From Megamerina dolium (Eukaryota > Arthropoda > Insecta > Diptera > Megamerinidae), in assembly GCA_963854835.1 (NCBI GenBank), contig OY978530.1, positions 20,485,437 through 20,549,436 of the forward strand: a stretch of 64,000 nt of DNA, in the 5' to 3' direction. Every line of letters begins with the position of its first letter. Position 1 is the first letter of the stretch. The notes under the pieces are model-generated. The model did no database searches, had not been told where the DNA came from, and saw only the letters and a list, made by a program, of their open reading frames with translations. A program made the translations under genes and the position numbers. This document shows, piece by piece, positions 22,222 to 32,548 of this stretch.

Positions 22222-24180
22222 CTAATTTATTAAGGGGTTTAAATTAATACTTTGATTTTTTATTTGATCAAGTTGTTTATCAATATGAAAATCATCAGCA
22301 TAAGCATAGATAATTACTTCCTTATGAAGACAGATAATGTCAGCAAGTTTATTATAAGCAATAGGAAACAACACCATGAATATGGGACATCCCTGCGGGT
22401 ACCGTTGTGAAAAGAAATGGTATTGGAATACTCTCAGTTTAATTTTTCTGTTTGTTATAAAGTTTCTAATTTTTGGACCAACTTTCCAAATTCTGTCAAA
22501 TGCTTTTGCAAAATCAAGTGAAATTATTGAAATGTATTTATTTTGCGAAAGGGGGTCTGTTACCAAGAAGTCTAAATAAATTAGACTGAGAGCAACAAAT
22601 TTCCCTTTTTGGAAGTCCAATTGATTGATGTTAAGAAGATTTTTGGAAGTTATAAACCAACAAAGCCTATTTGCTATTATTTTATCTAAAATTTTAGAGC
22701 TGAAGAGATTAAAAGATATAGGCCTGCATAATTTAATTACGGTTTTATTACATTTCGGTTTGATTATTGGAATAATAGTGCTAAATTTTTATATTTGTGG
22801 GATATAACTATCAAAAATCTTGTTACATAGCGATGTAAGTCGTAGATTTTCATTATTCGGTAATTATGAGTCATGTTATAGGTTCCTCTATCAAACTCTG
22901 CTGTAGTGTCCTTAAGATTTTTTAATGCGATAGTTAATTCAAGATATGAAATTGGTTTTTCTACTAATGTAGCCTCACTATCACTCGGGCAGCTAGACTG
23001 TACGACGTGACTGTTTATTGTGCCGAAAAGATTGGAAAATTTTAGCATCCGAAGATACGTCAGAACAATGTTCACAGAATTTGGCGTTCTTAGTTACAAA
23101 TCTTGTTATAATAATATTGTTGGAGTCGGAGTTAAGATAAGGTAAAGTAATGAGAATAGTGAAGTGGTCCCTTCCAAACAGATTATTTTCGGGCTTCCAA
23201 TCAGCAATAATGGCTAGTTAGGTAAGCAGAATGTAATATCGATGTGAGAGATTGTGCTGCGTATACTAAAGTGAGTGGGTGATCTATCATTGAGTAATAT
23301 GTTGGGTGCATTGTCTAAAAATCTATATATTAGTTTACCACTCAGATTGTTACGAAAAGATCCCCATTTTCTGTCCCAGCTGTTGAAGTCTGCTGTGACC
23401 AGACATGGCAACTCAAAAGTTTGTACACCATTCTCTAAATTAGTGAGAATAATTTTTTTTTATTGTGATAGGTAAGTAGAAAAGATTGTGAATTTTAATT
23501 TAAAATGTATACTGGTTGCCTCAAAATCGTTACTGAGAGCACTAGATTCATGTTGGAATGATTTGCGAATGAGTAGTGCGACTACTCCATAAAAGGTGTC
23601 AAGAAGGTTAATGGCGTGAAGGACAAAATTAATGGAAATTGGGATATTGGATAAAGAGTGAAGGTGAATCTCTTGTAGAGTAATTATTTTCGGGTGTGTG
23701 TGCCGTAGCTCAGTGGTTAGTGTGTTGGCTTTCTGACCAGTAGGTAGTGGGTTCAATCCCCGGATGAAGCATAACAAATTTAATAATTTAATTTAGATTT
23801 TTTATTCGAACAGTACCCACCTGTTGGAAAGCAATTTACAATTCTTCCGGCAGTAACATCTTGTCATGGAAAAGCTTCCAAAAGATCTCTGTGACAAAGC
23901 TCAGAAGAAGTGATGTCGCAAGAGTTCTGCATTTGGAACCTGCTAATAAGTAGGTCCGTTCTAATACTGTCCAAAATTTAACACGCACAACAGTAATTTA
24001 AGAGAAGCTCGGCTATAGAGCCCTTCCTGCCACATATTTATTTTATTTTATATTTGTAATTATTTTTGGGTTGTGTGTTTTTATTAGGATCAGAAGCTCA
24101 TTATAATTATTTAGGTAGCCATTTATATTCCATTGGATGATTCTAATAGATATTTCAAGGAAAAAGAAAGAAAAATAGCA
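22222..24180 (-). pseudogene. ORF2 (endonuclease-RT) of I-factor-like LINE
   Basis: The start near 24170 reads IRIIQWNINGYLNNYNELLI (endonuclease Asn block). After the SINE, 23700-23600 gives ITLQEIHLHS (Glu block), then 23411-23214 TADFNSWDRKWGS (Asp block) and STISHIDITF. RT follows: ISLDFAKAFDRIWK (motif A) and VIIYAYADDFHID (catalytic YADD intact) at 22580-22260. It ends abruptly after LNPLIN at 22222, so thumb and RNase H are missing. Several frame changes. Confidence 0.8.
23701..24055 (+). mobile_element. tRNA-derived SINE, full length (copy 1)
   Basis: About 355 bp with an RNA polymerase III promoter: A box TAGCTCAGTGG at about 23706 and B box GGTTCAATC at 23750-23758. A unique body follows, then a T-rich end after GCCACATATTTATTTT. 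The target duplication is about 22 bp with one substitution and one indel: GTAATTATTTTCGGGTGTGT at 23680 and GTAATTATTTTTGGGTTGTG at 24056. It splits the endonuclease of the surrounding LINE. Other copies are at 24427, 34249 and about 53803. Confidence 0.85.
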
Positions 24181-24229
24181 GATGTATGTGAACTGTAATT
24201 CGATATGTATATGCAAGATAATTAAGGTA

Positions 24230-25804
24230 CTAGAAGTCCTCTTCGAAGTCAAAGTCAAGTAGAGAGTTGGTAGCATCGAATTTTGAAGAATTGCTTTGGT
24301 TGGAATACAAGGTGCCTATAGTTTTCGCCAATGGTGTTTTGCTTGTACTTGTTTTAAAAGGTGATTTAGCTTTGAGTTGATTCTCTAGATGCTTTGAAGT
24401 ATTTCGTGGGAGTATTTTAAACTTGTGGGTGCCAGTGGTTAGTGTGTTGGCCTTCTGATCTGTAGGTCTTGGGTTCAATCCCCGGCTGATGCATAACAAA
24501 TTTAATATCGAAAAGATTTTTCTTTCGAACGGTACCCGCCTGTCGGCAAGCAATTGGCAATTCTTCCGACAGTAGCAACTTGCCATGAAAATGCTTCTAA
24601 AAGAACTCTGTGACAAAGCTCAGAAAAAGTGATGCCACAAGGTTTCTGCCATTCGGAACCGGCTAAAATAAGTAGGGTCCTTTAAACTTGTTGCTTGCAA
24701 GAACCTTAGAGGGTAGATCGCCGTTAGATGGAATATTGGATCCCGTCAGAGGTACTCATTTCTGCATCAGTTATATGCTTCAGTTGGATAGTGTTCTCTT
24801 TTATGTGAAATTCTGTCTGATTTGAGGTAGTTTGTGTAAAGTTAGAAGTAGTTGATACGCATTGTATGGCTGGAGAACGAAGAGTTAATGATTATAAAGC
24901 ACTTCCTAGGCGATGCCTCCCATTGAAGAGAGAGAGAGAGAGAAGTTTTGTTGTCAACTTTTTCAAGTGCTCTAATAGACAAATGATCCTTTTCTTTAAT
25001 AAATATCGTACATTTTTTATCGAATGCATTATGGTCACTACTGGATATATTGTGATAATTGCAATTAACACACAATTTAGTATTTTTGCATACTTCATTA
25101 AGGGATGTATCAATATGGATTTCATTAGCGCAGATTGTAGAATTAAGAATGCTTTTGCAGAATTTAGATATGTGGTTGAATTGAAGGCAATTGGTGTATG
25201 TGGTTGGTAACGGAAGATAAGTGCGGTTATGAACTTTTTCATACCTCATGTTGATGGTAGATGGCAGATTGGTAGTTGAGAAAGTTAGTATTATTATCCC
25301 AGTTTCTTTTACAACTGCTCCTTCCTTCTGAACAATTTTTTCCACACCACATACGTTATGAGATTTCATCTCTTGCAGTATAATATGTATGTCCCTAAGG
25401 TCATTGGAATATATAACTCCTTTAAGGTATTTAATGTATTGTGCTCAAAGATCTCGACTTCTATTGATGGAGCGAGCTGCGTAAACGTAATAAGCATTGC
25501 TTGGAAAAAGTTTTTTGTTTGAATTAGAATAGTTCTATTTCTAAGCTTTTTGCATACGTTTTTTTTTTACTTTACCTTCACAAATGCTGTCTATTACTTT
25601 TTTAATTAGAAAACGAGATATGTTTGTAAGGGTGTCGTCGTTTTGTTTTCTGACGATTACAAGGTATTTAGACCCAGGGGAAATAATTTTTAGTTTCTTT
25701 GTTTTATTAAATATTATGAGTTGTCCACTACTATTACCACGATTAGATTGGTCCTTTATTTTACTGGTATTAACGGGGCAAGATATTATGTTATTAGAGA
25801 ACAA
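24230..25804 (-). pseudogene. ORF1 (gag-like) of I-factor-like LINE
   Basis: N-terminal piece 25804-25541 contains YLVIVRKQNDDTLTNISRFL, the conserved start region of I-type ORF1. 25369-24842 holds degraded Cys/His knuckles (CLQFNHISKFCKS, CVNCNYHNISSSDHNAFDKK) in two frames. The C-terminus ends LLDFDFEEDF at 24230. A SINE at 24427-24680 and several frameshifts interrupt it. Confidence 0.75.
24427..24680 (+). mobile_element. tRNA-derived SINE, 3'-short copy 2
   Basis: Same family as 23701-24055. The A box is damaged (GTGCCAGTGGTTAG lacks about seven bases); the B box GGGTTCAATCC is intact. It stops after AAGTAGGGTCC, well before the usual T-rich tail. Flanks share TTTAAACTTGT (24416-24426 and 24681-24691), so it seems to have inserted in this short form. 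It interrupts ORF1 of the LINE. Confidence 0.8.
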
Positions 25805-25805
25805 C

Positions 25806-26347
25806 GCTCGTCAATCACTTTCGGTGTAATTCAGATTGGTATTGTAATTAATGGAGCCAGATAATAAATATCAAAATGGCAATCAATGTAAATTAGCTCA
25901 ATTAATTAAGAATTAAATATTTAAAATCACAAAAATAAAACAAGTTAAAAATTTACAGAAAATATTTCAATTCAATATAATTTATTTAATCCAATACAGC
26001 TGCTGGATAACAATGTAAAAATACGTCTATTTTTAAAAACAATCAACGGAAATATATACAGAATGTAAAATAAAAAATAATAAATGTAATTTATTCTTAT
26101 TTTCATTTAACGATTATTGAACAAGAATCCTTAAATATTGCTGTGAAATTTCAAATGGTTCTTGAGCGATATATCGATAAATCGATATTTTTATAACGAT
26201 ATTCGCGATACAACGAATTAATAAAATTCACCATTTCGATATATCGACAAGCGATATTTTTGAAAATATCAACTATTTTAGCTCCAACTTAACTTTAACT
26301 ACCAACTCAAAAATTTCGTATATTCATAGTCGTATTTTGAGCACCTG
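25806..26347. other. AT-rich stretch with ATCGATAT motifs
   Basis: No gene. 26166-26275 contains ATATATCGATAAATCGATAT and GATATATCGACAAGCGATAT, similar in style to 16518-16620. These may be decayed ends of one transposon family. Confidence 0.5.
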
Positions 26348-26355
26348 CTAACTAG

Positions 26356-27764
26356 CAGATCTGTAAAAGAATTGAATCATTACGGAATTCACTCACCCTT
26401 AATTCATTTAAAAGCTGCATCAACGAGGCTGCACTTTTTTGCTTCGAATTCATTAAAGAATGACAGACGAACCATTCATCATTCTCAAAAGCTTAAAATT
26501 ATCACACTTTCCAATTCAGTAAAGAGTGGGAATTGAAAAATATCAATCCCATTCTTCAAAGGCTTAAAAATATGATGAATTCATTCAATATTATAACTCT
26601 TTTAAACTCTGAAATACTGGAAATATGATATTATTTATTACCATGAAAAGCATAGCTGCTTTGGAACAAACCCCATGGTGTTATTATGAAGGTAGAGCAA
26701 CTACAAAAAATTCCTATTGGCTGCGCGGTATAATGTCAGAAACTGGCGTCTTATAGTGTCAAGCTAGTGTGTTTCTTGTTTCCTTTTCAACGTCTTCTTC
26801 TTTTCCCATGTGTTTGTTGTTGTTTTATTTACTTCTTCTCCTTCTTTCATGAGAACTCTCTCCAATGGCTCTACCTTGTGTTATTATACCATGACAAAAC
26901 CAATCAGCTGAAGTGTGAAATTTGATGTAACTTGCACAGTACCCTGCAGTTTTGTATTGCATATGCGACAACTCACAAGAATTCCCCCTTTTTTCTTGTA
27001 GTAGGATGTTGAATCGAGCTGCTCATTTTATATAAAAATTAATACAAATATAATACACCCAATATATATCATAAAAATTTTTAGCGAACCTTTTCGATTA
27101 CAGAAAAAAATATGCCATATAAAATGTCATAGCGTTTATCAAACCAAATATCGGATAGCTTTCCCATTCTTCAATGATGTGTTGACTTTGCGATGAAGAA
27201 TTCTCACAATTAATTAAATTTTCACTTTCTTTTGAACACATTTTTAAATTTATCTAACAAGATTCACTTTGAAGAAATTCACGTTTGAAAAGAAATTAAC
27301 GGATCTTTATATATCTACGCTTTATACAGAAGGAGGTTAGACTACCAGGAACAAACATGCTAGTCGTTACTTCTCAATTTATTAAAAAGATTACGTAAAA
27401 ACAAACAAAAAAATTGTAATACGAAATAAAACTTTTATAAATTTTTGCATTTAATACTTTCTTTATATTTAATATAAGCCAATGGCAACCCAGAAATGAA
27501 AAATCCAACAACCATACATATATTTTGTAGAAAGGCTCCCATTCTTTTTAGGCTGCAGCCATCTGCGGCTGCATTCATTAAAAATTCAATTCAGTGTGAA
27601 TTCTTTAGCATTTTCAATTCATGAAATGAAAACGAATAGAACTCATTCATTTTTATCAGCCTAAAGATTTCACACACCGAATGCCAGAAAAAAAAGATTG
27701 CAGCTTTTCAAAATTTAAATAAAAGAATTAAAAGTGAAAATGAGTTCACACTTTTACAGCTCTG
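26356..27764. mobile_element. Non-autonomous hAT element, 1.4 kb
   Basis: Bounded by a perfect 8-bp duplication, CTAACTAG (26348-26355 and 27765-27772). Ends read CAGATCTGTAAAAG and, on the complement of the right, CAGAGCTGTAAAAG: 13 of 14 identical. No transposase is encoded. Both subterminal regions are rich in GAATTCATT/AATTCATT. The end core AGAGCTGT-AAA resembles the intact hAT at 7387-9834 (AGAGCTGTCAAA), so related transposases may act on both; that is inference. A smaller inverted-repeat element may lie inside at 26670-26893. Confidence 0.82.
26670..26893. mobile_element. Possible MITE inside the hAT element
   Basis: About 224 bp with imperfect inverted ends: CATGGTGTTATTATGAAGGT on the left and CATGGTATAATAACACAAGG on the complement of the right, then a common GTAGAGC. 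No coding capacity. No clear target duplication was read, so it could also be a palindrome belonging to the host element. Confidence 0.45.
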
Positions 27765-28141
27765 CTAACTAGTAACAACTTTATAAAAGGCTTGCATACT
27801 TTCAGGATAAATAATAATAGAACTTGTAGTTCATCAGAAATCAGCTGTTCAAAAGATGTAACAGAGACATATATGCTTAGAGAATTCTCATATTCCAGTA
27901 TACAAAATTTTAAAAGGAATAAGCAGAAAGCAGCGGGAGTGGATTTTCGGTTGAACGTGTATGAACCGAAATATCAAACGAAATAGAAGTGGACAATCGA
28001 ACGAATGGTTCGATCATACGGCAAAAGATCCAAAAGAAATTCAATTTATTTTATCAAATTAGACGTACTGATAATGCTTTGTTTGTGAACGTAATGAAAC
28101 ATGCATGTTGTATTCTCGCTCATACCAAAGACCAGAATATA

Positions 28142-29791
28142 CAGTGGCTCACAGCTTATTTCGTACAGTGTATATATTTTTATGTACATGGCTGTAACAT
28201 CGAAACTAAAAAACTTATCGATAAGTTTTGAATGTAGATGTCTGTGTATGTGTTTAGTAAACCTAATAAGAAAACGGGGAACCCCAAAAATTGTTCTTTT
28301 TGTCATGCAAGAGAGAAAAACTATTGATCAGCTGATTTTCAGCTCACATCTTATTTCGTACACAAACTTCAATGTAAGTAAGTTTCATTCTGCCGCGCAG
28401 TTACAAAGTTTTTTTGAATTGTATGAGTTTTTGGACCTTTTTAACTATTATAACAATTTTTATTATTATTATTTTAAATAGTTAAAGTGCTGTAAATTAA
28501 ACATTTAGCGTTATGGGCGTCGTACAACGATGGAACAGCGTAAACTGGTAATTAACCATTTTAGGAAAGGTCAGAGTGTGCGAAAAATTGCTGAAATGAC
28601 AAATTTAAGTGCCTCAACTGTCCAATACATCATTCAACGCTTCGTTCGCGAAAATCGGTTGGAGAACAAGGGCAGAGAAGCACCTAATAAGATTTTCAAC
28701 GCATCAGACGAGCGTTATATTGTACGAAAAATTAAGAAAAATCCAAAGTTATCCGCTCCGAAGTTGGCTGCAGAGGTTCAGCGTGAAATAGGAAATCATC
28801 CAGTGCTGAAACTGTCCGACGTGTGCTGCGCAATCATGACTTGAACGGTCGAGTAGCCCGAAAGAAACCATTCATTTCAAAAATGAATATACAACGCCGA
28901 CTTGACTCCGCCAAAGAGCATATTATTAAGACTCCTGCGTTCTGGAATACCGTTATTTTCGCGGATGAGTCTAAGTTTAATATTTCTGGTTCGGACGGAA
29001 TGTCATATGTTTGGCGTAAAGCGAATACCGAGCTAAACAAGGAGAACCTTAAGCCCACAGTGAAGCATGGTGGCGGTAGCGTGATGGTTTGGGCCTGTAT
29101 GTCAGCAGCCGGAGTAGGTGAATTGGTTTTTATTGAGGGGACAATGGACAAAATGAAGTACCTCGAGATTCTGAAAAACAATTTACTTCAAAGTGCAGAC
29201 AAACTGGATTTGCGGGAAGAATTTCGGTACTACCAAGATAATGACCCAAAACATAAATCTGGGATTGTGCAATCTTGGCTTATTTGGAACTGCCCACACT
29301 TGATGTCTCCACCACCACAGTCACCTGACATGAATGTGATTGAAAATCTTTGGTCTATTTTGGACAATAAAATAAGAACACACAAGATTTCTAATAAGCA
29401 AGACCTAAAGAAGGTACTGATGGAGGAATGGAAAAAAATCACACCAGACATCACTCAAAAATTGGTGGATTCAATGCCAAATAGACTCCAGGCTATCATT
29501 AACGCTAAGGGATGTCATACTAAATATTAAAATCAACTTACTTTGTTTTTAGTTTGAACTTAAAGAGACTGTACGAAATAAGCTGTGACATGAATTTTCC
29601 TATTTTATTCTTATTTTATTTTTTTATAGTGTCAAACACTAAAATTTTGAAAAAGTAAATATTGGAAAATAAAAAACAAACCTTCCTTTCAAAAATGGCA
29701 TTTATATTTTGTTCAAATTTTTGCAATATTAGGAATTACGACTGCAGCAATTTTTAAACTGTCACTGTACGAAATAAGCTGGGAGCCACTG
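28142..29791 (+). mobile_element. Tc1-type transposon, copy 1 (defective)
   Basis: 1650 bp between TA dinucleotides (28140-28141 and 29792-29793). Ends read CAGTGGCTCACAGCTTATTT and, from the right, CAGTGGCTCCCAGCTTATTT. Each end has a second inner copy of the TCGTACAG-containing motif about 200 bp in. Nearly identical to the copies at 32549-34199 and 37035-38685 but with two one-base deletions in the gene. Confidence 0.95.
28513..29530 (+). pseudogene. Tc1 transposase with two one-base deletions
   Basis: The start region reads ATGGGCGTCG where intact copies have ATGGGTCGTCG, moving the first usable Met to 28530. A second missing A near 28791 (GGAAATC for GGAAAATC) shifts the frame between the DNA-binding and catalytic parts, giving open pieces 28530-28844 and 28823-29530. 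All three catalytic positions (ADESKF, YQDNDPKH, NVIENLW) survive in the second piece. Confidence 0.93.
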
Positions 29792-29845
29792 TATACGGCT
29801 GCGCATACAGAATAAAGTTTAGTCACTTTGGATTCTTGTCTAGAG

Positions 29846-31320
29846 CAGGCATCGGCAAAAGCTGCTCATATGAGCTCTTCCACATCACACGCATTCTTAC
29901 GCTCTTTCAATTCAATCGTTGTTGAGACAGCAACGAAGCAACACGTGCACGGGTGCGCTAATAATTTTCTTATTTTTTCTTGTTACAGTGGACATGTATG
30001 ATAATATGGCAAGAAAATATTTTATGATTCCGAATGCTTTCAATGCAATGCAATGTCTCCTTTGCCACAATTCTTTATGTTTTAAGAAACATAATGTCAA
30101 AAGACATTATGATATGTTTCATAAGGATTTTGACAAATTTCAGGAAGAAGCAAGGGATAATTTATATATTGAAAAGAAAAAGCAGTTCCTTTTAAAGCTG
30201 AAGGAATGGATTTCTAAAGAAGAAAATGAAGATAAAAAAGCGCTGGGAAGCCAAAAACCGCAATAAAAATGACTTTGTCTAACTTGATTAGCTTAAATAT
30301 TGTTAAAAAGGGAAGGCCTTTTTCTGATGGGGTTTATATGCAAGGCATTTTTAAACAAGTTTTGCAGAAACTAAATAGTCATTTGGTCGATGTCATTGAA
30401 AACATTCCTTTGCCCCCTAGAACTTTATCTCGGAGGACAGATCAAATTGGTGTATTTATTGAATCGGAAATTGAAAAGAAAATTAATTCTTGCAAATTTT
30501 TTTCAATATGTTTGGATGAAAGCACTGATATAAATGACCTTTGCCAACTAGTTATTTGTATTAGAAGTGTAGATTCCAGCTACGAAGTTTTTAATTCCAT
30601 GTTTTCATTAGAAACTTTCTATGGAAACGTGACCGGCAAGCTGGTATTTGAAGTCGTTTTAGAAAAACTTTCTAAAATCGAGCTAAGTAAGCTTGCTGGA
30701 GTATGCACGGATGGTGCAAGTGTCATGATTGGCAGAAGAGAGGGCTTTGTAGGACAGGTAATAAAGAATGATATTAATGTTTTTTCTTTTCATTGTATTA
30801 TCCATCAACTTTCACTTACATGCCAGTTCTTAAGCAACCATTCCACCATGAAAACTGCAGAGCAGATAATTAATAGAATAAGAGGAGCAAGAAACTGTTC
30901 CAAGAATATTGATATTAATAATAATATTAATTAATAAGGCTCGAACTTGTATAGCGAAATAGCTAACATATCGTATGAATACTGAAACTAGAGATTCTTG
31001 TTTTATTTTTCCAAGATACCGCGGATGTGAAATATATTTAAATCCCGTGAATTTCCACTGGTAAAATTAAAATTAAAATCTTTAATTACCCTATATAAAA
31101 AAAATTATTTTTTATTGGTTAGAAATTTGTTGGCCACAAATTGTATAGCAAAAATAGAAATTTCTTTCGAGAAACGAAGGGTCTAAAATTAATTTTGACT
31201 CCCCGCATTTGAGAAATAAGTATGTTTATTCATACAAAAATGATATTTTAAAATGAAATTTAAAAATATATATCTGTGCACATTTCGCCATACAAGTTCG
31301 AGCCACCTTGCTGCTCATGA
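29846..31320 (+). mobile_element. hAT-superfamily relic
   Basis: Starts CAGGCATCGGCAAAAG, a hAT-type terminal sequence, directly after arm 1 of the inverted duplication. Two open frames encode a hAT-like transposase. Near the far side GGCTCGAACTTGTATAGCGA (30938) recurs inverted at about 31281-31304. No matching right end or target duplication was found, so the right boundary is open. Confidence 0.6.
29919..30934 (+). pseudogene. hAT transposase (GTF2IRD2/ZBED-like group), broken
   Basis: Piece 1 (29919-30266) has a zinc-finger-like block (CLLCHNSLCFKKHNVKRHYD: Cys-x2-Cys with His pairs) and a charged tail. Piece 2 (30269-30934) has the catalytic core: FFSICLDESTDINDLCQL (first Asp), VCTDGASVMIGRREGF (second Asp) and FHCIIHQLSL (CxxH). 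The frames differ and are separated by a stop at 30266. The C-terminal half with the third acidic residue and the dimerisation domain is absent. Confidence 0.75.
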
Positions 31321-31379
31321 ATTTGTTTTGTGTATGGAAGACAAAATAGAACATCAGGAAATTGAAGAGTATTGTTCTC

Positions 31380-31580
31380 TCCCAAGAAACGAGAGCAAAG
31401 GCAACAACAAATACGCAGGCGTAAGTAGATGAGTGTGTGTATCAATGCGAGTGAAATCGACGAAAGACGAACAATTTGATGTGTTGATTTTTGGTGGCTG
31501 TTGGATGGATATGTGCAGAGACACAAACGCATATTTCTCTGCTGCTGGTGATAGAGAAGATTGCATTTGATATGAGTTTG
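31380..31580 (-). repeat. Unclassified dispersed repeat (copy 2)
   Basis: The complement shares ordered blocks with 9990-10140 (CAGCCACCAAAA, TTCGTCTTTCGTCGATT, CGCATTGA). It is non-coding. 31580-31963 between this and the inverted duplication holds nothing recognised. Confidence 0.55.
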
Positions 31581-31963
31581 CAACCAGAAGCTCCGATTAC
31601 ATGCATATATTTAAAACGAAAATAATGATTGATAATAATATAATAAATATACTAAAGAACAGTATATTAATTTCCTATTACGTTTATATGGCATATGTAC
31701 TTTATTCATATACGTACATATGTTTATGCACATTGGTCAATTCTATTTGATAGCACAGTACTTATATATCTCCATTGACACATATACATACATAAATACA
31801 TGCAGCCACTCTCAAGGAAAATCCAATGTGATCCAATGCGTGTAATCATTCTCAAGAAGATTCCAATGTGACGATATTGTTGTGCAGAAGCAGAGAGAAA
31901 TGTTTATATTTTTAAGAGACACATATAAATTGATTCGTCCGCTAACACATAGCCATATAACTA

Positions 31964-32286
31964 CTCTAGACAAGAATCCAAAGTGACTAAACTTTATTCT
32001 GTATGCGCAGCCGTATATATTCTGGTCTTTGGTATGAGCGAGAATACAACATGCATGTTTCACTACGTTCACAAACAAAGCAGTATCAGTACGTCTAATT
32101 TGATAAAATAAATTGAATTTCCTTTGGATCTTTTGCCGTATGATCGAACCATTCGTTCGATTGTCCACTTCTATTTCGTTTGATATTTCGGTTCATACAC
32201 GTTCAACCGAAAATCCACTTCCGCTGCTTTCTGGTTATTCCTTTTAAAATTTTGTATACTGGAATATGAGAATTCTCTAAGCATAT
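31964..32286 (-). repeat. Inverted duplication, arm 2 (empty Tc1 site)
   Basis: 323 bp matching the complement of arm 1 (27871-28141 joined to 29792-29845). At the position of the Tc1 insertion it reads AGAATATATACGG on the complement, the uninserted TA site. 32287-32548 beyond it is AT-rich with no gene. Confidence 0.85.
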
Positions 32287-32548
32287 GTATATGGCTGTGG
32301 TTATTTCTTGTTAAATTTGCGGCGAAATTTAAATGAAACTTAAGAAGAAAATATATATATTATTTTATGAATTGTGTCCCAGTGAAATAATCACGAGTAC
32401 AAACGAAACGAGCAAAACAAACGTACCAATACAATTAAAAAAGAAAAAAAATTACATGTTAACCCTCAAGCGCATCTCATTTTAAATAACATGTTATGAT
32501 ACATATTTTGTACAGTCTTTACGAAAGATCTATTGTCATATGTTCATA

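Larger units (their letters stand above)
22222..25804 (-). mobile_element. I-factor-like LINE, 3'-truncated, with two SINE insertions
   Basis: Minus strand: ORF1 from 25804 to about 24230, ORF2 from about 24170 to 22222 where homology stops. RT and ORF1 features match the I clade. SINEs at 23701-24055 (in the endonuclease) and 24427-24680 (in ORF1), both plus-oriented and with target duplications, inserted after the LINE was in place. No 3' end or poly(A)-like tail is present. Confidence 0.82.
27871..29845 (+). repeat. Inverted duplication, arm 1 (holds a Tc1 insertion)
   Basis: Excluding the Tc1 element at 28142-29791, about 325 bp here match the complement of 31964-32286 closely, from ATATGCTTAGAG to TTGTCTAGAG. 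Differences are scattered point changes. Arm 2 lacks the Tc1 element and preserves the uninserted sequence AGAATATATACGG. A short open frame can be read through the arm but I recognise no protein. At 29845 it meets a hAT-like end. Confidence 0.8.

Noticed and set aside
23701..23765. Functional tRNA gene
   Set aside because: It has A and B boxes but poor cloverleaf pairing, and it heads a repeated 355-bp unit with target duplications, so it is a SINE.
31964..32286. Clean excision of the Tc1 element from arm 2
   Set aside because: Tc1 excision usually leaves a few-base footprint beside the TA; the site reads as unbroken sequence, so it was probably never filled.
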